DNA from: Limnobaculum eriocheiris
Lineage (GTDB): Bacteria; Pseudomonadota; Gammaproteobacteria; Enterobacterales; Enterobacteriaceae
Assembly (NCBI RefSeq): GCF_021010575.1
Contig: NZ_JAJNAG010000001.1
Span: 62,001 to 126,000, forward strand
Reading direction: 5' to 3'
DNA length: 64,000 nucleotides
Shown here piece after piece: positions 40,491 to 48,590 of this stretch (positions within the stretch are counted from its first letter, which is position 1; each line of letters starts with the position of its first letter). Position numbers and translations under genes: made by a program. Below the pieces are notes generated by a model. The model was not told the DNA's origin and did not search any database. It saw only the letters and a program-made list of their open reading frames with translations.

Positions 40491-41984
40491 TTACTGTTGT
40501 TTATAGGTTTCCAGGAACTTAGCAAACTTACCGATAGCCATTTCCAGCTCATCCACCCGAGGCAGGGTTACGATACGCACATGGTCCGGATAAGGCCAGT
40601 TAAAGCCTGAGCCCTGAACCAGCAGAACCTTTTGTTGTAGCAGCAGGTCAAGAACCATCTGCTGGTCATTTTTTATATTGAATTTTTTAGCATCAATTTT
40701 CGGGAACATATACAGCGCACCTTTTGGCTTCACGCAGGAAACCCCCGGAATTTGATTAATCAGCTCCCAGGCTCGGTTACGCTGTTCATACAGACGTCCA
40801 CCCGGCTGAATAAATTCATTAATGCTTTGGTAGCCGCCAATGGCGGTTTGAATCGCATGCTGCATCGGCACGTTAGCGCACAGGCGCATGGATGCCAGCA
40901 TCTCTAAACCTTCGATATAGCCTTTTGCATGCTCTTTCGGGCCGCTTAATACCATCCAACCCTGACGAAAACCGGCAACGCGATAAGTTTTAGACAGACC
41001 GTTAAAGGTGATAGTTAACAGATCGGGCGCTAACGCTGCGATAGAGTGATGCTGTGCTTCATCATAAAGAATCTTGTCGTAGATTTCGTCAGCGAAAATA
41101 ATCAGATTATGTTCACGAGCGATCTGAACGATTTCCAGCAGCAGCTCTTTACTGTAAACCGCACCGGTTGGGTTGTTCGGGTTGATAATGACAATACCGC
41201 GGGTGCGTGGCGTAATCTTTTTACGAATATCATTTAAGTCCGGGAACCAGTCTGACTCTTCATCACACATATAGTGCACGGCTTTACCACCCGACAGGGA
41301 AACTGCTGCCGTCCAGAGCGGATAGTCCGGAGCAGGGATTAACATCTCATCGCCCATATTCAGCAGCGCCTGCATGGCCTGTACAATCAGTTCAGATACC
41401 CCGTTACCGATATAGATATCTTCTACGGTGATATCCCGAATGCCTTGTGCCTGATAGTGTTGCATAATGGCTTTACGGGCAGAATAGAGGCCTTTGGAGT
41501 CGCTGTAACCCTGTGCCGTCGGCAGATTACGGATAACGTCTACCAGAATTTCGTCAGGTGCTTCAAAACCAAAGGGGGCCGGGTTACCAATGTTTAGCTT
41601 AAGAACTTTATTGCCTTCTTCTTCCAGACGCTTGGCTTCTTTCAACACCGGGCCGCGAATGTCGTAACAAACGTTATCCAGCTTTCGGGATTTCTCGATA
41701 ACTTTGTTTGAGCTTGGTTCACCTGATGGCTTAATGATTTTTGGTGTAGTCAGGCTTTGTTCTGCGGCATCCAGCATGGCGTTAACCATAGGATCGTCGC
41801 TTTTTGGCTCCGTCTGGTTTTCATCTGAAGCAACAATAATACCGGTATTATCCGAGAGCAGACGCATAGTCGCGCCTGATGCAAAAGCGGGAGCAGCATC
41901 TAAAAGTTCTTTTTTTAGGCGTAACGCCTGAGAGTTACCGCTTTTGAAGGATGTCAGATCGATCCATTCATTTGACCCTGTCAT
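40491..41984 (-). CDS. alaA: Glutamate-pyruvate aminotransferase AlaA with an N-terminal AbrB/MazE-like domain
   Basis: 497 residues, some 92 longer than E. coli AlaA (405). Residues 98-497 match AlaA throughout: KLDNVCYDIRGPVLKEAKRLEEEGNKVLKLNIGNPAPFGF, DExY motif Asp299/Tyr302, and PLP-lysine Lys332 in GLSKTYRVAGFR. It makes alanine from pyruvate and glutamate. Residues 8-54 (SFKSGNSQALRLKKELLDAA then GATMRLLSDNTGIIVAS) resemble the swapped-hairpin AbrB/MazE antitoxin fold, joined by an acidic, Ser/Pro-rich linker. No ATG, GTG or TTG lies at the E. coli-equivalent start, and AAGGCGG precedes the ATG at 41984, so the fusion appears real. The added domain may bind DNA. Confidence 0.93.
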   Translation of the reverse strand: MTGSNEWIDLTSFKSGNSQALRLKKELLDAAPAFASGATMRLLSDNTGIIVASDENQTEPKSDDPMVNAMLDAAEQSLTTPKIIKPSGEPSSNKVIEKSRKLDNVCYDIRGPVLKEAKRLEEEGNKVLKLNIGNPAPFGFEAPDEILVDVIRNLPTAQGYSDSKGLYSARKAIMQHYQAQGIRDITVEDIYIGNGVSELIVQAMQALLNMGDEMLIPAPDYPLWTAAVSLSGGKAVHYMCDEESDWFPDLNDIRKKITPRTRGIVIINPNNPTGAVYSKELLLEIVQIAREHNLIIFADEIYDKILYDEAQHHSIAALAPDLLTITFNGLSKTYRVAGFRQGWMVLSGPKEHAKGYIEGLEMLASMRLCANVPMQHAIQTAIGGYQSINEFIQPGGRLYEQRNRAWELINQIPGVSCVKPKGALYMFPKIDAKKFNIKNDQQMVLDLLLQQKVLLVQGSGFNWPYPDHVRIVTLPRVDELEMAIGKFAKFLETYKQQ

Positions 41985-42010
41985 GCCACACCGCCTTAGT
42001 ACGTTATAGG

Positions 42011-42040
42011 TTGTATATTGTTGTGTAAGTTTTTGTATAT
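42011..42040 (-). promoter_or_regulatory. Direct repeats upstream of alaA
   Basis: TTGTATAT occurs at 42011-42018 and again at 42033-42040, start to start 22 bases (two helical turns), within 60 bases of the alaA start. A candidate binding site, possibly for the AbrB-like domain of AlaA itself; this is inference only. Confidence 0.3.
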
Positions 42041-42195
42041 GGCGAATCCTACTATTGGATATACTTTATGGCAAGGGGGGGTTAATAAAATTCATTAAAA
42101 AAATGTTTATAGATGTTTTTGTGGGGAGTTATGGTGAGTGTATATACATTTTGGGGAGAGGTGTTGATACCGGGGGAGGTATTCAGCATTGGTGT

Positions 42196-42250
42196 ACGCC
42201 GGGCAATGCCCGGCGTTTGGTCATAAAAAAGCAGCGTTACCCCTGCCTTT
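42196..42250 (-). terminator. Terminator region downstream of the brnQ-family gene
   Basis: On the minus strand, GCAG and CTGC frame a small loop and are followed by TTTTTTATG (42222-42240). Farther on, ACGCCGGGC (around 42198) and GCCCGGCGT form a perfect nine-base stem with a three-base loop. The two together can stop minus-strand transcription from brnQ before alaA. The rest of 41985-42272 shows no gene. Confidence 0.6.
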
Positions 42251-42272
42251 TGGTGTTTATATACATCAGTCA

Positions 42273-43640
42273 TTAGCCGTGAGCGGTTTTCTTCTTCCCG
42301 GGAATCAGGAATACCAACAGCATCACGATAACTGTCGGTAGAACCCAGGCCATACCCTGAGCGGCCAGCGGCATATACTCAGTTTGTGCATCCAGCAGGG
42401 ATTTAATCCAACCTACATTTTGTAAGCCAGCAATGCCGCGCATACCATCCAGCAGGCTGAAAATCAGTGCCACAAACATCACAGTACGGAAAGCATATTT
42501 AGGGTTTGGTAACCACGGACGAATAAACGTCAGGGCAACCAGTGCGATAGTCAGTGGATACAGGGCTAATAATACCGGTACAGACAGTGCGATTAACTGG
42601 CTCAAACCTACGTTGGCAACCAGCGCACAGATAATGCACAGCACAATAACCCATTGGCGATAGCGCAGCGGTGTCAGGGTAGCGAAGTAATCAGCACAGG
42701 CACTTACCAGCCCAACAGCCGTAGTCAAACAGGCTAACAGCACCACACCGGAAAGGATCCACTGCCCCGGTTGGCCGAACAGAGCTTGTACATAAGCCGC
42801 CAGAACCACGCCGCCGTTTTTGGCATCCGGCGCAACGGTTGAGGAGGTTGCACCCAGCCAGAACAGCGAAATATAAACAAAGGCTAAACCTGCAGCAGCG
42901 ATCAGACCGGCAATCACCAGATACTTATAAGTGGCTTTAGGTTCTGTTACACCTTTACCGCGCAGTACGTCTACCAGCAACATACCAAACATCAGTGCAG
43001 CGAAGGTATCCATGGTGTTATAGCCACCGATGAAGCCTTTAGTAAAGGAGTCATCCTGATAGCTGGCAGTAGGGGCAGACAGTGCACCCTGAGGAGCAAC
43101 TACCACACCAATAGCCAGACAGATCAACAACAGGAACAGGGCAGGAGTCAGTATCTTACCGATGTTATCAATCAGCTTACCGCGGCTCCAGGAGAAGATC
43201 AGGGTGATAACGAAAAACAGACTGGTAATGATAGCCTGTGTTTTATCGAGAATAATATCGGCAGACAATGTCAGTTGGTTATCTTCCAGCGTGCCGATCA
43301 GCGGTTTGATTGCCATCTCATACGCGACCAGACCGGTACGAGGTGTAGCAAAAGCCGGGCCGATAATGATAAACAGCAATACAGCGGCAAAAGTACCGGT
43401 GCCTCTTGGCAGGTCAGTGGTCATGGAAGGTAAACCACCACCAACGCGCGCAACGGCAATAATCGATACCAGCGGCAGGCCTACCGCAGTCAACAGAAAG
43501 CCAAACATGGCATACAGTACATTAGTACCTGCCAACTGGCCTTCCAATGGAGGGAAGATAATGTTGCCTGCGCCTAAAAAGAAAGCGAAGGTCATTAAGC
43601 CTAAGCCGATGGTATCGGCGCGGCTCAAACGTTGGTTCAT
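42273..43640 (-). CDS. brnQ: Branched-chain amino acid:cation symporter, BrnQ (LIVCS) family
   Basis: 455 residues with about twelve hydrophobic segments. LIVCS signatures: LGLMTFAFFLGAGNIIFPP at the start, GFLLTAVGLPLVSIIAVARVGGG, GPAFATPRTGLVAYE, NTMDTFAALMFGMLLVD and GLVSACADYFATLTP. Family members import leucine, isoleucine and valine with sodium or protons. It lies between alaA and lrhA, which are adjacent in E. coli, so it was inserted or moved here. Alanine/branched-chain nitrogen metabolism gives a loose functional link with alaA. Confidence 0.92.
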   Translation of the reverse strand: MNQRLSRADTIGLGLMTFAFFLGAGNIIFPPLEGQLAGTNVLYAMFGFLLTAVGLPLVSIIAVARVGGGLPSMTTDLPRGTGTFAAVLLFIIIGPAFATPRTGLVAYEMAIKPLIGTLEDNQLTLSADIILDKTQAIITSLFFVITLIFSWSRGKLIDNIGKILTPALFLLLICLAIGVVVAPQGALSAPTASYQDDSFTKGFIGGYNTMDTFAALMFGMLLVDVLRGKGVTEPKATYKYLVIAGLIAAAGLAFVYISLFWLGATSSTVAPDAKNGGVVLAAYVQALFGQPGQWILSGVVLLACLTTAVGLVSACADYFATLTPLRYRQWVIVLCIICALVANVGLSQLIALSVPVLLALYPLTIALVALTFIRPWLPNPKYAFRTVMFVALIFSLLDGMRGIAGLQNVGWIKSLLDAQTEYMPLAAQGMAWVLPTVIVMLLVFLIPGKKKTAHG

Positions 43641-44324
43641 GTGTCATTCCTTGTCTTAAATAAAAACCGATAACTTATTGATTATTTTTATAAAATAAAT
43701 AAATTTTAAAAAGCCAAGTCCGGTTAAATAATAGATTAATGTGTGGTAAAAAACGCGCAAATTGCATTTAAATTCAGTTTTAATGAATAAACCCAATTTA
43801 TTCACTAAAACTGAGTCAATTATCCAGCGGATTACCATTCAATGGGGATACTCTATGATTGGCGGCCTTTACGCAATAGCAGTAGCATAAAATATGCAAA
43901 AATTTGGTGCTGAAACCAAATTATTGGATTTAATAGCTGGTTTATTGCTCATTAATGGATGTTTAGTCTAATTAATTCGCTTAATTGTGGTTGTAAGGGC
44001 AGTCAGGTTGCGCGTTAAAGGTTAAATATAACGATTTGGCAAATATTGGTTGACTAAAAATCAATCAAACGGCGCATTGATTTAATCAATTCGAGGTAAT
44101 AAATATGTGGAATATGATTCAATCAGAATAATTTGTTGAGTCATTTTATCTTCTTTTTTACTAAAAGCGTATTTTTTGGCGAATGCCAGTGGCTATATCA
44201 ACTTTGCGCTTGGTATGGGAGTAGGATAAGGTAATCCAATTCTGGTTGTCATTGGCGTGATTTAGCGATGATCAACTAACAGAGTACGCCCGGTAGTTCT
44301 GTGGAGAAATGAAAGAGTTACACT
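43641..44324. other. AT-rich divergent intergenic region between brnQ and lrhA
   Basis: 684 bases, markedly AT-rich, with no reading frame of recognisable type. It must carry the promoters of both divergent genes. I see no clear riboswitch, leader peptide or operator. Long upstream regions are usual for lrhA, which is autoregulated in E. coli. Confidence 0.45.
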
Positions 44325-45215
44325 ATGGTAAATCTGAAACGTCCAATTCCTAATCTTGAGCTTGATCTGTTACGAACCTTTGTTGCTGTGGCCGAGGGTA
44401 ATAGTTTTGCCGCCGCAGCGGAGTCGGTGCACCGTACACAATCTGCCGTTAGCCAGCAGATGCAACGTCTGGAACAGTTGGTTGGTAAAGAACTATTTGG
44501 TCGCAGCGGACGAAATAAATCGTTGACCGAACATGGCGTAAAAATGTTGGGCTATGCCCGGCGTATATTGCGTCTGAATGATGAAGCATGTCTTTCATTA
44601 ATGTATGACGATGTGGATGGTGTATTACGTATCGGTTCACCGGATGATACGGCCAATACTATTTTACCTGAGCTACTCTCCCGTTTTTCTAAAGCATATC
44701 CACGGTTGGTGATTGAAATTGTCGTTAAGCGCAGCCCGTTTCTGATGGAGATGCTGAAAAATGACGTAGTGGATATGGCTATCTCCACGGTAGAAAGCGT
44801 CGATTATCCCAGTCTGGTACTGCGGGTTTCTCCCTCTTTATGGTATTGCGCCACTAACTATGAACTAAATATTGATGAGCCATTGCCGCTAGTGGTGCTG
44901 GATGAGCCCAGCACTTATCGCAATATGGCGATTAATCATCTGGAGCAGGCGGGTATTGCCTGGCGAATCGCCTATGTGGCCACCACGCTCTCGGGGGCCA
45001 GAGCGGCAGTTCGGGCAGGATTAGGAATAATGGCGCGTTCCATTGAGTTATTGGGTGATGATTTAAGAATTCTGGGGGAGGCGGATGGCCTGCCGCGGTT
45101 GCCGGATATTAAATATAACCTGTATATGCGGAGTAATAGTCCGCAGAAGGCGGCGAAGGTGTTGTTTGAGTCGCTGAAGGGGGATGATTATCATTTGGAG
45201 GATGGAGGAATATAG
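44325..45215 (+). CDS. lrhA: LysR-type regulator LrhA (HexA/PecT family)
   Basis: 296 residues; E. coli LrhA is 312. The N-terminal winged helix (LELDLLRTFVAVAEGNSFAAAAESVHRTQSAVSQQMQRLEQLVGKELF) is nearly identical to LrhA. The effector domain follows (GVLRIGSPDDTANTILPELL, VATTLSGARAAVRAGLGIMAR). It represses flagellar, fimbrial and, in plant pathogens, exoenzyme genes. In E. coli it lies directly before nuo; here a repeat element and four extra genes separate them. The C-terminal tail is shorter than in E. coli. Confidence 0.93.
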   Translation: MVNLKRPIPNLELDLLRTFVAVAEGNSFAAAAESVHRTQSAVSQQMQRLEQLVGKELFGRSGRNKSLTEHGVKMLGYARRILRLNDEACLSLMYDDVDGVLRIGSPDDTANTILPELLSRFSKAYPRLVIEIVVKRSPFLMEMLKNDVVDMAISTVESVDYPSLVLRVSPSLWYCATNYELNIDEPLPLVVLDEPSTYRNMAINHLEQAGIAWRIAYVATTLSGARAAVRAGLGIMARSIELLGDDLRILGEADGLPRLPDIKYNLYMRSNSPQKAAKVLFESLKGDDYHLEDGGI

Positions 45216-45216
45216 T

Positions 45217-45578
45217 TATGTGTCAGTTTCGCCCACCAATAGTGCCGTGTTTGAATTGACTGCCGTGCAGGTGGCCGAGCAAAGGGCGCTGGGGCGAGCG
45301 CCCTCTGCACTCCCGCGCCTTCGCACACGAATCCAGGTCGCCTGACGGCGACTTCCCTCCGCCTTCATTCGGGCTTACGCACCGGCATGGATTCGGTTTA
45401 TTCGCCTCATCCATGAGGCTAACCCCTACGGGGCCAGCACGTTGTGCTGTTCAAAATTGCAGGAGCAATTTTGTCAGACGAAGCCATGCCTCGCCAAACA
45501 TCCCTGTTTGGCGTGCTACCCTCTCTCAGTTGTCGGCTGAATTCCAGTGCTCTTTGTTGAAGGGCCAGATCAAGGGCA
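45217..45578 (+). repeat. Hairpin-chain repeat element, copy 2 (longer form)
   Basis: Starts right after the lrhA stop. Stems: TCGCCCACC (45229-45237) with GGTGGCCGA (45270-45278); GCAAAGGGCGCT (45279-45290) with AGCGCCCTCTGC (45297-45308), loop GGGGCG; GTCGCC/GGCGAC (45337-45352); GGCATGGATTCG (45384-45395) with CGAAGCCATGCC (45479-45490). That last stem encloses hairpins GCCTCAT/ATGAGGC (45404-45419), CCCC/GGGG (45423-45433), CAGCAC/GTGCTG (45435-45449) and CAAAATTG/CAATTTTG (45452-45473). CGCCAAACA/TGTTTGGCG (45492-45513) follows. It matches copy 1 at 39441 in layout and in CCCTCTGCAC, CCCGCGCCTT and CGCACCGGCAT. Confidence 0.8.
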
Positions 45579-45635
45579 GTGAAAAGGACAAAGTTAAAAG
45601 AAAAGCGATATTTTTATTACTCATGGACAGAAGAA

Positions 45636-45674
45636 TAAAAAAGGCCCTTATCACGGTTAGAGTGAGATAAGGGC
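45636..45674 (-). terminator. Rho-independent terminator of the mmgE-type operon
   Basis: GCCCTTATC (45644-45652) and GATAAGGGC (45666-45674) pair perfectly; on the minus strand the second arm is followed by CTTTTTTATTC. It lies 33 bases past the stop codon of the MmgE/PrpD-family gene. Confidence 0.88.
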
Positions 45675-45707
45675 AAGGGGTATACAAGGAAATAATATTT
45701 TTTATTA

Positions 45708-47096
45708 TTAGAATGACTTCACTGTGTCAGTGAGGAGTTTTGCCAGCTCGGTGATTGACTGATTTTCCAAATCGCTGACCAGTTTAATGACTTTTTCAGT
45801 GGCTTCCGGCGTCAATATGCCGGCTACGTTGTCGCGAAATTTGCGTTCTACGTCGCTGCGCTGCATTGGGTTATCCGGATTACCATAGTTAATATCCAGA
45901 CGTTTGCTGACTTTGGCACCGTCTTTCAGCGTCACATCAATGTAACCGGGGAAGTAGGTCGGGAAGGGGATCTCTCCCGGTTGGCAATAACGGTAAGAGA
46001 CCTTTTTTGCCATCTCTAATACTTCCGGACGGGTTAACTGCTGCGGCTGGAATGATGAAAGATTCAGGCCATCATCGTAGATGCCGCTGGCGACCAGATA
46101 TGGCAGGCTGAATTTCGCGGCATAAGGCGTTTGTGGAGCAAACTTGTTTTCTAATGGTTCGCAAATCAGCGCGGCGGCGATGGGGTCCACTACACAGTGA
46201 ATACTTTCGATGTTATCCGGTGCGATACCATCCTGGCGTAACATACGGGCGCAATCTACGGTGGCGTGAGCAAAATGACAGCATGGGTATGGTTTAATGG
46301 AAACATGCATCATCTCCCAACGCTGGCCTAATTCAGCATACACTTCTGTCGGTTTGGCATTTTCTTTTATACCGTGAGTGACATATAGCCCGTAACGGCC
46401 TTCAAAAATGGTCAGTGGTCCTGTCATACCGCTTTGGGCCATATAAGCTGAAATCAGTCCGGAATGGGCAGACCAACCGGCATGGAAGCATTTAGCCGAA
46501 GAGCTGTTGGTCAGGTATTCCGCTACGCCGGAGGCCTGACTGCCGGTTAAGCCAATGGCGTGAGCACAGGCTTCCGGGTTTAGTTTTAGCAAATGGGCGG
46601 CGCTGCTTACAGCACCAAATACGCCGGCAATAGCGGTGGAGTGGAAACCGCGCTGATGAAATGAGCCTTTAGAGGCAATACCTACCCGGGCAGCGACTTC
46701 CCAGCCAATCACATAGGCAGCCAACATAGTGCGACTATCAAGCTTCAGATCTTCGGCCAGCGCCATAACTAAGGGTGCCAGCACTGCACTACCGTGAACA
46801 ATAGAGTCGGTATGCGTATCATCAAAATCCAGCACGTGCGAGGCAATACCGTTTGCTATTGCCGCATAAGCAGGAGAAAGGGTGAAGGGGCTTCCCCATA
46901 TCCGACATGTTCCCTGCGTGTGTGGCATTTCAACCAGACTGGTACGGCTGTTGATGCCGTTAGCCTGAACAGAGCCCGCCAGCGCAACGCCAAAGGTATC
47001 CAGTAAGTGAAGTTTGGCCCGCTCAATAACCTGAGGGGGAATAGACTGAAAATTTTGTTGGGTAATAAACTGACTTAAATATTCACTGTGGGTCAT
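45708..47096 (-). CDS. MmgE/PrpD family protein
   Basis: 462 residues. Family blocks are clear: ERAKLHLLDTFGVALAGS, ANGIASHVLDFDDTHTDSIVHGSAVLAPLVMALAE, GWEVAARVGIASKGSFHQRGFHSTAIAGVFGAVSSAAHLLKL, KCFHAGWSAHSGLISAYMAQSGMTGPLTIFEGRYG, and KPYPCCHFAHATVDCA. The family includes 2-methylcitrate dehydratase PrpD, cis-aconitate decarboxylase and iminodisuccinate epimerase. No methylcitrate-cycle genes are near, so PrpD itself is unlikely. It lies 129 bases after the PcaB-like lyase on the same strand, probably one operon; together they suggest metabolism of a succinyl-type compound. Confidence 0.85.
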   Translation of the reverse strand: MTHSEYLSQFITQQNFQSIPPQVIERAKLHLLDTFGVALAGSVQANGINSRTSLVEMPHTQGTCRIWGSPFTLSPAYAAIANGIASHVLDFDDTHTDSIVHGSAVLAPLVMALAEDLKLDSRTMLAAYVIGWEVAARVGIASKGSFHQRGFHSTAIAGVFGAVSSAAHLLKLNPEACAHAIGLTGSQASGVAEYLTNSSSAKCFHAGWSAHSGLISAYMAQSGMTGPLTIFEGRYGLYVTHGIKENAKPTEVYAELGQRWEMMHVSIKPYPCCHFAHATVDCARMLRQDGIAPDNIESIHCVVDPIAAALICEPLENKFAPQTPYAAKFSLPYLVASGIYDDGLNLSSFQPQQLTRPEVLEMAKKVSYRYCQPGEIPFPTYFPGYIDVTLKDGAKVSKRLDINYGNPDNPMQRSDVERKFRDNVAGILTPEATEKVIKLVSDLENQSITELAKLLTDTVKSF

Positions 47097-47225
47097 GATT
47101 GTGTTTCCAGATGCTTTCGAGTGGTTCTCAGGGCTTATCTCACTAAGACCGCTTACTGAGATGGGCTCTGTCGGGCTGAATCAGTGACAGAGGTTTAATG
47201 ATTTCCCCTGTCACTGATGAGGTAA

Positions 47226-48590
47226 TTACTTCAGCCAGCCGCTGGCTTTAACTTCAGCGACTACGCGGTCAACTTGCTGTGGCGCGTTGCCAACATAGGT
47301 GGTTGGATCGAGAACCGCATCCAGTTCTTCTTTGGTTAACGCGGCTTTAATGCGTGGATCGTCTGACAGCGCCTGACTGAAAGTTCCGCCATCTTCTAAG
47401 CCGTGCATTGAGGCTTCATATACCAGTTCATGGGCCGTTTGCTTACCCAGTTTTTCCGACAGTTCAAACATCACGCGCTCTGCCAGCATAAAGCCACCGA
47501 GAATATCCAGATTGCTGCGCATCTTCTCTTTCTTCACTTGCAGGCCGGAAAGGGTGAACTTCATGTTATCCATAATGACGGACAGCATCAGGCAGATTTC
47601 CGGTAACAGTTTCCACTCCATTTTCCAGATAGCGCCATCGCGTTCATGCTGATGCTTCATCAGATCTAACAGAATAGAGACGTTGCCTTTTAAGGTGTTA
47701 CTGACGCAGGAAGCGTTTTCAGTAATTGCCGGGTTACGTTTATGAGGCATGGTCGAAGAACCTACCTGACCTTTAGCAAAAGGCTCGGCAACTTCATCAA
47801 ATTCGTTATGGGCCAGCAGCAGGATTTCATTGGCAATTTTGCCCAGCGTGGCGCTAATCATACCCAGTACCATGCCGTACTCGCAGAAGCGGTCGCGGGC
47901 AGGCTGCCAGGAAATTTCCGGCGTGCCTAAACCGAGGCGAGTCAGTACGCGCTGTTCCAGTTCATCAGCCCCTTCGCCAAATGAGGCTTTGGTACCTACG
48001 GCACCCACTACGCTACCTACAAACAGACGCGGTTCCAGCTGTACCAGACGCTCATGATGGCGCATCATTTCTGCCAGCCAGATTGCGGTTTTATGACCAA
48101 AAGTAATAGGGATTGCCTGAAGGGCTAATGTTCTGCCAGCCATTGGGGTATTGCGGTGCTCTTCGGACAGTTTTAGTAATGAACGACCAATCTCTTTCAG
48201 ATCGCGCAGGAAAATTTTATGCGCCATTTTAAATTGTAATACCATACCGGTATCCATCACATCCTGAGTAGTGGGACCAAAGTGAACATATTCACCAAAA
48301 CCGTTAGCACAAGCATGTTCAAGGCCGCGAATAGTAGGTACCAGCGGATGCTTAGTTAAACGAACCTGCTCAAGGATAAAATCCATATCCAGACGTTCAA
48401 GTTTGGCGCAGGCGACGATCTCATCGGCCGCTTCCTGAGGAATAATTCCCATTTTGGCCTGTTCAATGGCCAGTGCTGCTTCATAATCCAGCCACATCTG
48501 CATACGCACATCGTCAGAAAAAACCTGACGCATCTCTTCGGTGGACCACAGGTTCTTCAGTAATACTGAGTCAAAAACGCTGGTAGACAT
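47226..48590 (-). CDS. Fumarase/aspartase-superfamily lyase, PcaB/adenylosuccinate-lyase-like
   Basis: 454 residues from the ATG at 48590 (TAGGAGC upstream); an in-frame extension to 48698 is AT-rich and improbable. Superfamily signature GSSTMPHKRNP at 277-287, plus YVHFGPTTQDVMDTGM (101-116) and MAGRTLALQAIPITFGHK (150-167). The conserved Thr-His of adenylosuccinate and argininosuccinate lyases reads Thr-Leu here, as in PcaB-type (3-carboxymuconate cycloisomerase) members. Typical reactions break a C-N or C-S bond to release fumarate. It is not the housekeeping PurB of enterics, which has a different sequence. Paired with the MmgE/PrpD gene. Confidence 0.85.
   Translation of the reverse strand: MSTSVFDSVLLKNLWSTEEMRQVFSDDVRMQMWLDYEAALAIEQAKMGIIPQEAADEIVACAKLERLDMDFILEQVRLTKHPLVPTIRGLEHACANGFGEYVHFGPTTQDVMDTGMVLQFKMAHKIFLRDLKEIGRSLLKLSEEHRNTPMAGRTLALQAIPITFGHKTAIWLAEMMRHHERLVQLEPRLFVGSVVGAVGTKASFGEGADELEQRVLTRLGLGTPEISWQPARDRFCEYGMVLGMISATLGKIANEILLLAHNEFDEVAEPFAKGQVGSSTMPHKRNPAITENASCVSNTLKGNVSILLDLMKHQHERDGAIWKMEWKLLPEICLMLSVIMDNMKFTLSGLQVKKEKMRSNLDILGGFMLAERVMFELSEKLGKQTAHELVYEASMHGLEDGGTFSQALSDDPRIKAALTKEELDAVLDPTTYVGNAPQQVDRVVAEVKASGWLK

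Noticed and set aside
39441-45578. Repeat elements as insertion sequences, MITEs, REP or ERIC elements
   Set aside because: No transposase, no terminal inverted repeats at the outer ends, no target duplications, and internal sequence and hairpin layout unlike the REP and ERIC units I know.
45708-47096. MmgE/PrpD gene as 2-methylcitrate dehydratase prpD
   Set aside because: No prpB, prpC, prpE or propionate regulator nearby; the family is broad and partner genes point to another substrate.
47226-48590. Lyase as housekeeping adenylosuccinate lyase PurB
   Set aside because: Sequence does not follow enterobacterial PurB and the Thr-His catalytic pair is replaced; neighbours are catabolic, not purine genes.
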